NCBI GenBank assembly: GCA_031378405.1
Contig: JANNEH010000124.1
Span: 1-64,000 of the forward strand
Reading direction: 5' to 3'
Source of the DNA: JAAFHZ01 sp031378405
Lineage (GTDB): Bacteria; Cyanobacteriota; Cyanobacteriia; Cyanobacteriales; Chamaesiphonaceae
DNA length: 64,000 bases
Part shown: piece by piece, positions 26,912 through 34,763 of the stretch
How the letters are laid out: each line of letters opens with the position of its first letter
Position numbering within the stretch: position 1 is the stretch's first letter
Position numbers and translations under genes: made by a program
Notes under the pieces: generated by a model
Told to the model about the DNA's origin: nothing
The model's database searches: none
What the model saw: the letters and a program-made list of their open reading frames with translations, nothing else

Positions 26912-27733
26912 ATGGCCAACCCTGTGATGAAATCCAACATGCTGCCCGCTTTGCAAGAGCTAATCGATGTCGTCGCCCGTCTGCGTGATCCGGAAAACGG
27001 TTGCCCCTGGGATTTGGAGCAGACCCCTGAAAGTTTGACCCCCTACATCATTGAAGAAGCCTACGAAACAGTTCATGCTATTCGATCGCACCAGCCAGAT
27101 TTGATTGTCGAAGAACTGGGTGATCTATTGCTGCAAGTAGTCCTGCAAGCCCAAATCGCCAGCGAAACCGGAAATTTCACCCTGGCTGAAGTTGCCAAAG
27201 GGATCAGTAACAAATTAATCCGTCGCCATCCTCATGTTTTTGGTGATACCCAAGTTAACAGTGTTGCTGAAGTTCGAGATAACTGGGATCAGATTAAAGC
27301 TGGCGAGAAAGGAGTCGATCGATCTCTACCCAGCCAGAAAATCAAAAAATACACCGAAACCATGCCACCCCTCACTGCCGCCGTCAAAGTTTCGGCAGCG
27401 GCCACTAAGTTTGGCTTCGAGTGGGAAAAAGTAGCAGATGTGTGGGATAAGTTCGCGGAAGAGCTGGATGAATTTAAAGAAGCAGTACAGACTGATGACG
27501 CAGAGCATCAAGAATCTGAACTGGGAGACTTATTATTTACAGTAGTGAACCTGGCTCGATGGTATAAGTTAGATCCTGAGCGGGGGTTGCAGGGCACTTT
27601 GAATCGGTTTGGTCAGCGCTTAGAGCAAATGGAAGCAGTGATCGATCGACCACTTACCGATTATTCTTTGGCTGAATTAGAAGTGCTATGGCAACAGGCC
27701 AAGCGCAAGCTGGCTAGATCAGCTAGTATATAG
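26912..27733 (+). CDS. mazG: Nucleoside triphosphate pyrophosphohydrolase MazG
   Basis: A 273-residue two-domain MazG, which hydrolyses (d)NTPs to NMP and pyrophosphate. Domain 1 has RLRDPENGCPWDLEQT and the metal-binding EEAYE...EELGDLLLQVV. Domain 2 repeats the pattern with EELDEFKEA and ESELGDLLFTVVNLARW. Between them are RRHPHVFGD and NWDQIKAGEK. Length and motifs are typical of housekeeping MazG rather than of the short phage type. An Uma2 gene follows 22 bp downstream on the same strand. Confidence 0.95.
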   Translation: MANPVMKSNMLPALQELIDVVARLRDPENGCPWDLEQTPESLTPYIIEEAYETVHAIRSHQPDLIVEELGDLLLQVVLQAQIASETGNFTLAEVAKGISNKLIRRHPHVFGDTQVNSVAEVRDNWDQIKAGEKGVDRSLPSQKIKKYTETMPPLTAAVKVSAAATKFGFEWEKVADVWDKFAEELDEFKEAVQTDDAEHQESELGDLLFTVVNLARWYKLDPERGLQGTLNRFGQRLEQMEAVIDRPLTDYSLAELEVLWQQAKRKLARSASI

Positions 27734-27755
27734 ACACTAACAACCCATATGATCT

Positions 27756-28469
27756 ATGGTTTCCCAAATTCCCAAACCAGCAGTCATCTACCCAGATAGC
27801 GATGGTCAGCCGATGTCAGATAATACCTTGCAGTTTAGCTGGATTGTCAAAATCAAAGAAAATCTAGAAATTCTGTTTGCAGATAACCCAGATGTGTTTG
27901 TAGCCGGTGATTTACTGTGGTATCCGGTAGAGGGCAACAACAAGATTTGTCGTGCCCCCGATGCCATGGTGGCTTTTGGCCGACCCAAAGGATACCGAGG
28001 TTCTTATATGCAGTGGATTGAAGGCAACATTGCGCCCCAAGTCGTATTTGAGATCTTGTCGCCAGGGAATCGATTGGCTGAGATGGCCGCCAAGTTTGAT
28101 TTCTACAATAAGTATGGGGTGGAAGAATACTATATCTATGATCCAGATCGGGTGGATTTTACTGGCTGGTTGAGACAAAATGGCATTTTACAAGGAATTG
28201 GCAATATTGCTGGTTGGGTTAGCCCTCGACTTGATGTGAGATTTGAGCTGGGCGATGAGCTAGAAATTTATACTCCCGACAATGATTTGTTTTTATCGGT
28301 TATGGAGATCAACCAGCAGAAAAAACAAGCTCAACTCGAAACCCAGCAAGCAAAATTAGAGACACAGCAAGCAAAGCTAGAAACCCAGCAAGAACGCGAT
28401 CGAGCTGATGCCGCAGAACAACAAAATGAAGCACTGAGGGCAAAGTTGCGAGAATTGGGATTGTTATGA
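27756..28469 (+). CDS. Uma2 family endonuclease with coiled-coil tail
   Basis: A 237-residue intact Uma2 (DUF820) protein with restriction-endonuclease-like fold. The core includes VFVAGDLLWYP, the APDAMVAFGRPKGYR block holding the acidic site, PQVVFEILSPGN (E-x-x-S type active site region) and YGVEEYYIYDPDR, then GWVSPRLDVRFEL. The C-terminal ~45 residues are a Q/E/K-rich coiled coil built from TQQAKLE repeats, ending ALRAKLRELGLL. Biological role is unknown; the family is highly multiplied in cyanobacteria. It follows mazG by 22 bp and may use its transcript. Confidence 0.88.
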   Translation: MVSQIPKPAVIYPDSDGQPMSDNTLQFSWIVKIKENLEILFADNPDVFVAGDLLWYPVEGNNKICRAPDAMVAFGRPKGYRGSYMQWIEGNIAPQVVFEILSPGNRLAEMAAKFDFYNKYGVEEYYIYDPDRVDFTGWLRQNGILQGIGNIAGWVSPRLDVRFELGDELEIYTPDNDLFLSVMEINQQKKQAQLETQQAKLETQQAKLETQQERDRADAAEQQNEALRAKLRELGLL

Positions 28470-28518
28470 ATTGATCAAGCAAGGCAGTGATTGATCGTAG
28501 CTACGGCTTGCAAACTTT

Positions 28519-28637
28519 TTACGTCCAATCCTCAATCTGCAAGTCGATAATTTGACCGAAATCAGAACTATTGCGAGCGCTATACCAGCCCCTCCACGAT
28601 CCATAACGCTAAGGTGATCTGTATCTAGAATATACAT
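28519..28637 (-). pseudogene. vapC-type PIN toxin, internally deleted remnant
   Basis: The ATG at 28637 opens with MYILDTDHLSVMDRGGAG, the usual N-terminus of a VapC-like PIN ribonuclease with its first catalytic Asp. In a different frame the segment ends with ARNSSDFGQIIDLQIEDWT and stop at 28519, which is the normal VapC C-terminus. Only 119 bp separate the ends, whereas an intact gene needs about 400 bp, so the middle ~90 residues are deleted and the junction is out of frame. It starts four bases after the stop of the antitoxin gene, as expected for vapBC. Confidence 0.8.
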
Positions 28638-28641
28638 TTAT

Positions 28642-28851
28642 CTACTCGGTTAGCTGTGCAGAATTTGGGCGTAGCGATTCGCGATACTCACGACCTAACT
28701 GCATCGCTTCATCGTAATCTGGATTATCAGCAAAAGTCCCGGTTATCGCTTCCCACCACGGAACAGGTGCTGAACCATTTTCTGCTTTATTTTTAAGCTT
28801 GGCCACTTCAGCTTCTAAGTAAGCCAATCGCTCTTCTAATTGTTCAGGCAT
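28642..28851 (-). CDS. VapB-type antitoxin of a decayed vapBC pair
   Basis: A 69-residue acidic protein. It begins with a leucine-zipper-like helix (EQLEERLAYLEAEVAKLKNK) and ends with PWWEAITGTFADNPDYDEAMQLGREYRESLRP, a layout seen in cyanobacterial antitoxins that bind PIN toxins through the C-terminal tail. The cognate toxin gene directly downstream is deleted internally, so this antitoxin appears orphaned. It may still bind DNA or neutralise related toxins elsewhere; that is inference. Confidence 0.7.
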   Translation of the reverse strand: MPEQLEERLAYLEAEVAKLKNKAENGSAPVPWWEAITGTFADNPDYDEAMQLGREYRESLRPNSAQLTE

Positions 28852-29028
28852 TTTTTATTGTCCTCAAAGAATTGCTAAAACATACATTGTGGGCGTTGTG
28901 TACCCCTAACTAAATTATAATTCCGATACTATGAATTCTGATCAATTTTAGAACGTAGGTTGGCTATGACGAGATAGTATGCCAGAATGAGAGGGTAGAC
29001 TTGAAACGTAGAATGGTAGCAATAAATA

Positions 29029-29391
29029 ATGCAAATTACTGTGGACGTTCCTGATGACATGATGAAGCAGTTGGAGCTTTTGCAAGATGAGCTGCCGCAG
29101 ATTTTAGCGCTGGGATTGCAGCAGATACAAGCAAATCCTACTCAGGGTTTTTCTGGTTTAACTGAGGTATTGGAGTTTTTAGCACAGTTGCCATCACCCC
29201 AAGAAACTTTGGCTTTGAGGTTATCAGATAAGTTGCAGGCGGAGATTGAGGAGCTGCTGCAGAAGAATAAGATGGAGGGTCTGAACCATGGGGAACAGCG
29301 TCTTTGGCAACAGTATGAGTTTGTGGAGCATTTGGTAAGAATGGCTAAGGCTCGGGCTTTAGTAAAAATTAAGGAAGCCGCATCAGCATGA
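29029..29391 (+). CDS. Small protein coupled to an HNH nuclease
   Basis: A 120-residue acidic, helical protein with no recognised domain. It begins MQITVDVPDDMMKQLE, reminiscent of ribbon-helix-helix or antitoxin N-termini. It continues with a glutamine/leucine-rich region and ends EFVEHLVRMAKARALVKIKEA. Its last 4 bp overlap the HNH nuclease start (ATGA), so the two proteins are made in a coupled manner. The order small protein then nuclease matches antitoxin-toxin organisation, but no such system is established for this pair. Confidence 0.65.
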   Translation: MQITVDVPDDMMKQLELLQDELPQILALGLQQIQANPTQGFSGLTEVLEFLAQLPSPQETLALRLSDKLQAEIEELLQKNKMEGLNHGEQRLWQQYEFVEHLVRMAKARALVKIKEAASA

Positions 29392-29813
29392 GCAAAACCT
29401 ATATTCCAGCTAGTTTGCGTCGGCTGGTGGTGGAAAGGGCACAGAATTGCTGTGAGTATTGTTTGATTCCTCAAGAAATTGTATTGGCGAAGCATCAGGT
29501 TGATCATGTAATTGCTGAAAAGCATGGCGGTGAAACGGTTGCAGAGAATTTGGCATTGTCGTGTACTTTGTGTAATCAAGCCAAGGGAAGCGACATTGCT
29601 TCGATCGATCCAGAAACAGTAGATATCGAGCGACTCTACCATCCACGTCTTCATAGATGGTCAGAGCATTTTCGGGTTTTGGAAGATTCTGGGATAATTG
29701 AGCCTTTGACGGGGATTGGTCGATCGACAGTAAATTTATTGCAGATGAATCGGGTAGAGTATTTGGCTGCCCGATCGATTTTGTCTCAGGCTGGAATCTT
29801 AGGCGATTCCTAA
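29388..29813 (+). CDS. HNH endonuclease
   Basis: A 141-residue HNH nuclease. The Cys pairs CCEYC and CTLC form the structural zinc site. The catalytic ββα-metal core reads HQVDHVIAEKHGGETVAENLALSC, followed by NQAKGSDI and the common tail RLYHPRLHRWSEHF. It is small and free-standing, of the type widespread in cyanobacteria, where targets are unknown. A 4-bp overlap with the upstream small gene suggests joint expression. Confidence 0.88.
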   Translation: MSKTYIPASLRRLVVERAQNCCEYCLIPQEIVLAKHQVDHVIAEKHGGETVAENLALSCTLCNQAKGSDIASIDPETVDIERLYHPRLHRWSEHFRVLEDSGIIEPLTGIGRSTVNLLQMNRVEYLAARSILSQAGILGDS

Positions 29814-30043
29814 CAGACTGTCAGTTGGTGGCATGGTTGCAAGGATTTAAGATTTGGTAATGGCATTCTGTACTGTTTTTGGCTGCTTGGTGGAACATCG
29901 ATCGAATATGTGGGTCTTATTTGATTTAGAACCCGCTTGGTTGGTACTAAATAAAGAAATGTTACACTTCCACCATTTTTCTATGGGGCAAGCTTTATAT
30001 TTAGTCGTGCTAGATTAATTTATTTCTAAGTTGCTTAATTTCT

Positions 30044-31009
30044 ATGCAGTTTTTTGAATCTCGGTTGCCTTGGAATGACTTGCCGGTTATGTCTACGGGT
30101 GATTTACATGAATGGATTTCTGATGGTTTGCCGGAGCATTTGCGGTTGCATTTGCCGAAGTCGATCGAGGTTGTGTTTGATGTGGGTGTGGCGCAGCGGC
30201 GGGTGATCGATTTTGTGGAGGCTTTGCCGGTGTTTTTGGCGGGGGAGTTTGGGCGGTGGCAAGAGCGGCTGGGGCGCTTTGTGGAGTTGGGTTTGTTGAC
30301 TGAGCCGGAGATTCGGCATTTTATGACGGTGCAGCGGGATGTGCAGCCGTGGATTTTGTATTATTCGTTGGATGGTGGTTTGGGTCATGAGTCGGTTAAT
30401 ACCGATCGAAGTTTGCCGATGGGTTTGATTCCTTGTTCGGCGGTGAAGCATCATGGGGTGGCTTGGCGGCGATCGGCTGATGGGGTGGAGCGGGTTTGGT
30501 TGGCTTCGGCGCGGGCTAAGGGGGCGGTGGATTGGGATTGGATGGCGGATGTGGGGCATGAGGTTTGTCATGCTTCGTTTGCGCCGGTGCCTTTGTGGGC
30601 GCAGCCTAGAAGGGAAGTAACTACAGATTTTTCAGATATACAGGGTATTGACGAATTAAAAATTGAACATTTTCAAAAAGTTGCTTATACAAATCCCGAA
30701 ATTGTTACAACTATTATTCGAGGGGAATCCAGAAGTAATGAAACAGGCTTACCTAATTTGGAAACATGGAAAGAGTTGGAAGCCTATTTAATAGTTTGTC
30801 ATCTTTTTTACCCAAGCATAGGATTTAACTTGGATTTTAAATTGTTATCGGCAAAAACAAGACTTTCAGATAAAAATAATATTGATCCGAATTCTGCTTT
30901 CAAAATAGCATCTTATTGTATAAAAGTCATCTTAATGCAGAGAGGGTATTTATATGATTCAGTTGAATTCTATAAAAAGAACACAATCAAGAACGCAATA
31001 CATCAGTAA
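30044..31009 (+). CDS. HExxH-motif protein, mosaic composition
   Basis: A 321-residue protein with no recognised family. Residues 172-176 read HEVCH, an HExxH zincin-type motif set in MADVGHEVCHASFAPVPLW, so a zinc peptidase is possible; the downstream helix WKELEAYLIVCH could supply a third ligand. No signal peptide or membrane helix is seen. The gene is a composition mosaic: the first ~560 bp are G/T-rich with G-ending codons and several CGATCG sites, like other genes here, while the last ~400 bp switch abruptly at about 30605 to AT-rich sequence like the next three genes. That suggests recombination inside the gene. It leads a plus-strand row of accessory genes. Confidence 0.6.
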   Translation: MQFFESRLPWNDLPVMSTGDLHEWISDGLPEHLRLHLPKSIEVVFDVGVAQRRVIDFVEALPVFLAGEFGRWQERLGRFVELGLLTEPEIRHFMTVQRDVQPWILYYSLDGGLGHESVNTDRSLPMGLIPCSAVKHHGVAWRRSADGVERVWLASARAKGAVDWDWMADVGHEVCHASFAPVPLWAQPRREVTTDFSDIQGIDELKIEHFQKVAYTNPEIVTTIIRGESRSNETGLPNLETWKELEAYLIVCHLFYPSIGFNLDFKLLSAKTRLSDKNNIDPNSAFKIASYCIKVILMQRGYLYDSVEFYKKNTIKNAIHQ

Positions 31010-31043
31010 ATATTGAATTAAATAAAACCGTCAGCAAAAAGCA

Positions 31044-31808
31044 ATGATTAAAACTCCAAAGATTATTACTAAAACAAAAAAGAGACTAAAAATTCTTGTC
31101 CCATGGACAAAAGAAAGAATACTTCAAAATATTGATGCTAAACGCATCAATATCTGGGCTATCCGTGGACTATTTGCAGTTTTAATAACAATAATATTAG
31201 GTTTCCTATTTAAATTAGGTTATAGAGATAGTTGGGAAATAGGTTCTTTAATATGGTCAGCAATATATCTTATCTGTTTCGTATTAGAAGCTCCAAAAGC
31301 ACCAAATAGTTCAAAGAATGTACTTCTTAATGGCTTGGCTGGAATATTTACTGTGCCCATTGCACTTTTGATTTTCTCAACAATATTAATTAGAACGAAT
31401 CTCATATCCAACGAAATCTTTGTGAACTCAATTAAAAACATATTAAATTTTGCCCCGGTCACAGGAATTATAGGATTTGCTTTTTTGGATTTGTTTCTAT
31501 TTCTTATGTGGAATGACGAACTCAGAAAGCTTAATAGAAATAGTAATCCAAATGTGAACTTAGAAAATTCTTTTAAAAAGCTAAGATTAAAATCAAAGTA
31601 TTTTTTTATTTTTGTTGACATCCCATCTTTTGTGTCCGTCATTATTTTTACATTGTATTACCTCATTTTAGTTGTCTATTTTAATTCAATAAAACATACT
31701 TCTACAGACTCTCTCACCTCATTTTTTGCTGGAGCAACAGCCCTTCAATTAATAGCAGCAAATATAACATTTGCTTTTATTGATTCATATAAAAAAGAGG
31801 GCTTATAA
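31044..31808 (+). CDS. Polytopic membrane protein, AT-rich island
   Basis: A 254-residue protein with a basic N-terminus (~25 residues) and about six hydrophobic segments (for example IWAIRGLFAVLITIILGFLF, GIFTVPIALLIFSTIL, VSVIIFTLYYLILVVYF). No family is recognised. Codons are strongly A/T-ending and CGATCG sites are absent, unlike core genes of this window. It starts 34 bp after the HExxH gene and its TAA is directly followed by the ATG of the first methyltransferase, so these are probably co-translated. Confidence 0.65.
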   Translation: MIKTPKIITKTKKRLKILVPWTKERILQNIDAKRINIWAIRGLFAVLITIILGFLFKLGYRDSWEIGSLIWSAIYLICFVLEAPKAPNSSKNVLLNGLAGIFTVPIALLIFSTILIRTNLISNEIFVNSIKNILNFAPVTGIIGFAFLDLFLFLMWNDELRKLNRNSNPNVNLENSFKKLRLKSKYFFIFVDIPSFVSVIIFTLYYLILVVYFNSIKHTSTDSLTSFFAGATALQLIAANITFAFIDSYKKEGL

Positions 31809-32648
31809 ATGCAAAAACAAAATTCAATTGAATTTGGTGATAACTATAAAAAGTTTGTTAATTTCCGAGCTGTTCAACCAGATCGAGAACTGCGTTTATC
31901 TAAATCAATAGCTTCTCAATCAAAGCTAGCGCCTTTTTACAACCAAGTAACAATGCTGGATATTGGTAGTTCTGATGGCAAAATCATTCCATACATCATA
32001 AATGAGTTATTATCAATGTATGCTAATTTGAGTTTTGATGTTGTTGCTATCGAACCAGATCCTTATCCTTTCCAAATTTTAAAAAATCTTAACTTATCAG
32101 AAAAAGTGAATTTTAATGCAAAACATATTAATTTTATGGATTTTCTGGAATCAGTAAAATCGACTTGTAATAAATTTGATTTGGTGATTGGTACACACAT
32201 TTTATATCATTTTAGTGAGTGGGAAAAGTTAATTCAAGATATTATTAATGTAATCAATACAAACGGAAAATTAATTTTAACAATTGATTCAAAACAATCG
32301 CCAATTTATTACAGAAAAGATGATATAGCTAGATTGATGAAAGATTCTGACCTAGTGAACTTTTATGGGCAGTACTGCTTTGCAGAGGACTTAGAGTGCC
32401 TGCTTCGTAAATGCTCTCTAGAGTTTACGAAGCAGCACATATCATCTTTTTTAGAAATCAAGCAATCTGAGGATATTAACGAATGCCAATTAGCAGAGTC
32501 GATTTCTTTTTTGCATAGAGTGGATATAAAATTACTTTGTGAAAAGGAAAATGTCAGATCTTTATTTGAAGATTTTGTAATTCAAAAAGGAGAAATTACA
32601 TTTTATAAAATACCTTGGGAGGAAGTGATATTTACAATTAACAAATGA
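31809..32648 (+). CDS. Class I SAM-dependent methyltransferase (first of two)
   Basis: A 279-residue Rossmann-type methyltransferase. Motif I is MLDIGSSDGKI; the acidic end of strand 2 is VVAIEPDPYP; motif IV region is FDLVIGTHILYHF; and GKLILTIDS forms the later strand. The C-terminal third is an unrecognised substrate-binding part. Substrate unknown. Codon use is A/T-rich. It abuts the membrane protein gene and precedes a second, clearly different methyltransferase by 42 bp, which suggests successive or paired methylation in one pathway. Confidence 0.75.
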   Translation: MQKQNSIEFGDNYKKFVNFRAVQPDRELRLSKSIASQSKLAPFYNQVTMLDIGSSDGKIIPYIINELLSMYANLSFDVVAIEPDPYPFQILKNLNLSEKVNFNAKHINFMDFLESVKSTCNKFDLVIGTHILYHFSEWEKLIQDIINVINTNGKLILTIDSKQSPIYYRKDDIARLMKDSDLVNFYGQYCFAEDLECLLRKCSLEFTKQHISSFLEIKQSEDINECQLAESISFLHRVDIKLLCEKENVRSLFEDFVIQKGEITFYKIPWEEVIFTINK

Positions 32649-32690
32649 CTTTCGAGAAGCAATAAGCAAACTAAATGGAAATAATGACTT

Positions 32691-33530
32691 ATGACTTTAA
32701 CTGAACTTAAACTGAGTAAAAAAATATTAGATAATACGTGGGACACATATCCATTCAATATCTTTGAAACTAATCCAAATGCATACAAGATTTTTTTAAA
32801 GCATTTAAAATCAATCCCTTTTGAGATATCTACTCTTAAAAATGATTGTATTAATATGATAATTGAAAAAGGATTATCTAAAATAAAGTGGTTGGATATA
32901 GGAGCAGGTTTAGGCGACCCTATATTCCCTTTAATAAAATTACTTGATAAGCAAGGGATCTCCGTCGAATATCATTACCTAGAGCCTTCAAAAAGAGCAC
33001 GTAAGATTTTTTGTAATGATATAAAACTTTATTCCTATCAAAGAATGACAGTTACTTATAATACGACAACATGGGAAGACTATGAACCACAAGAATCTTT
33101 CGACTTGATTACTTTCTTTCATTCAGCTTATTACATTAAAAATTGGTCAATGCAATCACCTAATTCTCTCACCAAAGCCATTGACTGTACTAATCCAGGT
33201 GGATTTATTTACTTCTCTAATTTATCTGAGGAAGCACATTACAACAAAATAGTCAGCAGTATTGAAGATGACTTATTTTTCAAGAAGCCGCCAATTACGG
33301 CTGAAAATATTATGGCACTCTGTTCTCATCTGAATTTACCTAAATCAGTCAACCGGAACATTAACTTGTATTTGGAAATCAATGAAATCAAGAAGAATAA
33401 CTATTCTGAATACAAAGATGTTGTTGAATTCTTAACTGACAAGCCATTTACAGAAGAACTATCTGATTTAATCAGTAATTTTTCTCATAGTATGTTGTTT
33501 CCTATATCAACTATCTCTATTGGCCTGTAG
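32691..33530 (+). CDS. Class I SAM-dependent methyltransferase (second of two)
   Basis: A 279-residue methyltransferase with motif I KWLDIGAGLGDPIFPL, acidic YHYLEPSKRAR, and a motif IV-like FDLITFFHSAYYIKNW followed by NPGGFIYFSNLS. The LEPS and SAYYI features recall small-molecule N-methyltransferases such as the histamine N-methyltransferase group, but no substrate can be assigned. Its sequence is not a duplicate of the preceding enzyme although the length is identical. AT-rich codon use again sets it apart from the flanking core genes. The ABC transporter operon starts 66 bp downstream. Confidence 0.75.
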   Translation: MTLTELKLSKKILDNTWDTYPFNIFETNPNAYKIFLKHLKSIPFEISTLKNDCINMIIEKGLSKIKWLDIGAGLGDPIFPLIKLLDKQGISVEYHYLEPSKRARKIFCNDIKLYSYQRMTVTYNTTTWEDYEPQESFDLITFFHSAYYIKNWSMQSPNSLTKAIDCTNPGGFIYFSNLSEEAHYNKIVSSIEDDLFFKKPPITAENIMALCSHLNLPKSVNRNINLYLEINEIKKNNYSEYKDVVEFLTDKPFTEELSDLISNFSHSMLFPISTISIGL

Positions 33531-33596
33531 CAGGAATTACCTAATAACTGGATTGGTAAGTTATATTTAATACATAATAGCCAAAAGGTTAGAAAT

Positions 33597-34760
33597 ATGA
33601 AAACAAAAATTTTCGTCTCAGCAACAATAACTTGCATATCACTAATTGCTCTTGCTTCATGCAACCCACAGAGTAATAGCAAAAATAGCACTGACAAAAT
33701 TTTGTTGGGAGGAGTCTTTGCCCTCACCGGTTCTGCCGCCGATTGGGGACAAGCCGAAAAAAATGGAATGCAGATGGCGATCGATCAAGCGAACACAACT
33801 GGTGGCATCAACGGCAAACAGATCGAGCTAGTCAGTGAAGATGCCCAAGCCGAAAAAGTTGATGATAATGTTAGTGCCTTCAAAAAACTCACTGACATCA
33901 AAAAAGTCCCTGTTGTCATTGGTCCTACCTGGGACGATGCCGCTGTCGCCATCGCTCCCCTCGCCGATGCTAGCAAAACCCTAGTCATTGGTGCCGATAT
34001 CAGTAGCGGCGTAGAAGCGAAAAAAGATTATCCCTACTTCTTTTCGATCTACACCCCCGAAACGATCGAAATGCAAGCCCTCAACGACTACCTGGTTAAA
34101 AACAACCTGAAAAAAGTCAGCATCGTCTTCAACCAAGACCCCTTCAGCAGCCAATGGCGCGAATCCTTCGCCCGTGCCGCCACCGCCAAAGGAGTCACCA
34201 TCACCTCCGAATACCCCATCAGCGATGCCAACTCCAAAGACTTCCGCACCCAAATCACCAAACTAAAAACCCAAAAACCCGATGCCATCTACATCGAATT
34301 TGCCGACCAAGCCACCAAAGGCACCTTCATGCGCCAAGCCAAAGAACTCGGACTCACCTCCAAAATAGTCAGCTCCAGCACCTCCGAAACCCAAAGCAAC
34401 CTCGACCAATACGGCACCTACATCGAAGGACTCACCTACACCTTTCCCCGTAGCACCCCCGCCCAAGATGCCTTCAATGCCGCATTCAAAGCTAAATATA
34501 ACGAATTGCCCAAAGCCCCCTCCGCCGTTTATGCCTACGATGCCACCAACCTAGTGATCGCCGCCATGAAAGAAGGAGCCACTACCGGCGAAGCCATCCG
34601 CGCCAACATCTTGGCCAGAAAAGACTATGCTGGTGCATCGTCCAATCACATCTCTTTCAGCCCCACCGGTCGAGTCCAGTGGCCAGCCAGCAGCTTCACC
34701 ATCAAAAAAGTCACCGGCAAAAAATTTGTGGAAGCAGCAAATGTTCCCGTAGCAAAATAA
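33597..34760 (+). CDS. Branched-chain/amide-type amino-acid ABC transporter, substrate-binding lipoprotein
   Basis: A 387-residue periplasmic-binding protein of the LivJ/K (type I, receptor family ligand-binding) group. It carries a lipoprotein signal with the lipobox LASC (lipidated Cys22). Mature sequence shows ILLGGVFALTGSAADWGQAEKNGMQMAIDQANTTGGINGKQ-type fold elements, VVIGPTWDDAAVAIAPLAD and PSAVYAYDATNLV. The ligand is a polar or branched amino acid or amide, not resolvable by eye. It starts a four-gene importer operon; 3 bp separate it from the permease. The coding strand becomes strikingly C-rich from ~34000. Confidence 0.88.
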   Translation: MKTKIFVSATITCISLIALASCNPQSNSKNSTDKILLGGVFALTGSAADWGQAEKNGMQMAIDQANTTGGINGKQIELVSEDAQAEKVDDNVSAFKKLTDIKKVPVVIGPTWDDAAVAIAPLADASKTLVIGADISSGVEAKKDYPYFFSIYTPETIEMQALNDYLVKNNLKKVSIVFNQDPFSSQWRESFARAATAKGVTITSEYPISDANSKDFRTQITKLKTQKPDAIYIEFADQATKGTFMRQAKELGLTSKIVSSSTSETQSNLDQYGTYIEGLTYTFPRSTPAQDAFNAAFKAKYNELPKAPSAVYAYDATNLVIAAMKEGATTGEAIRANILARKDYAGASSNHISFSPTGRVQWPASSFTIKKVTGKKFVEAANVPVAK

Positions 34761-34763
34761 ACC

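Noticed and set aside
30104..30571. Minus-strand frame of 155 codons opposite the HExxH gene
   Set aside because: His/Pro/Arg/Gln-rich low-complexity product that is only the shadow of G/T-rich codons on the coding strand.
30044..33530. Peptide natural-product (RiPP) cluster
   Set aside because: A peptidase-like and methyltransferase-rich block would fit, but I found no short precursor peptide gene or modification enzyme of a known RiPP class in the gaps.
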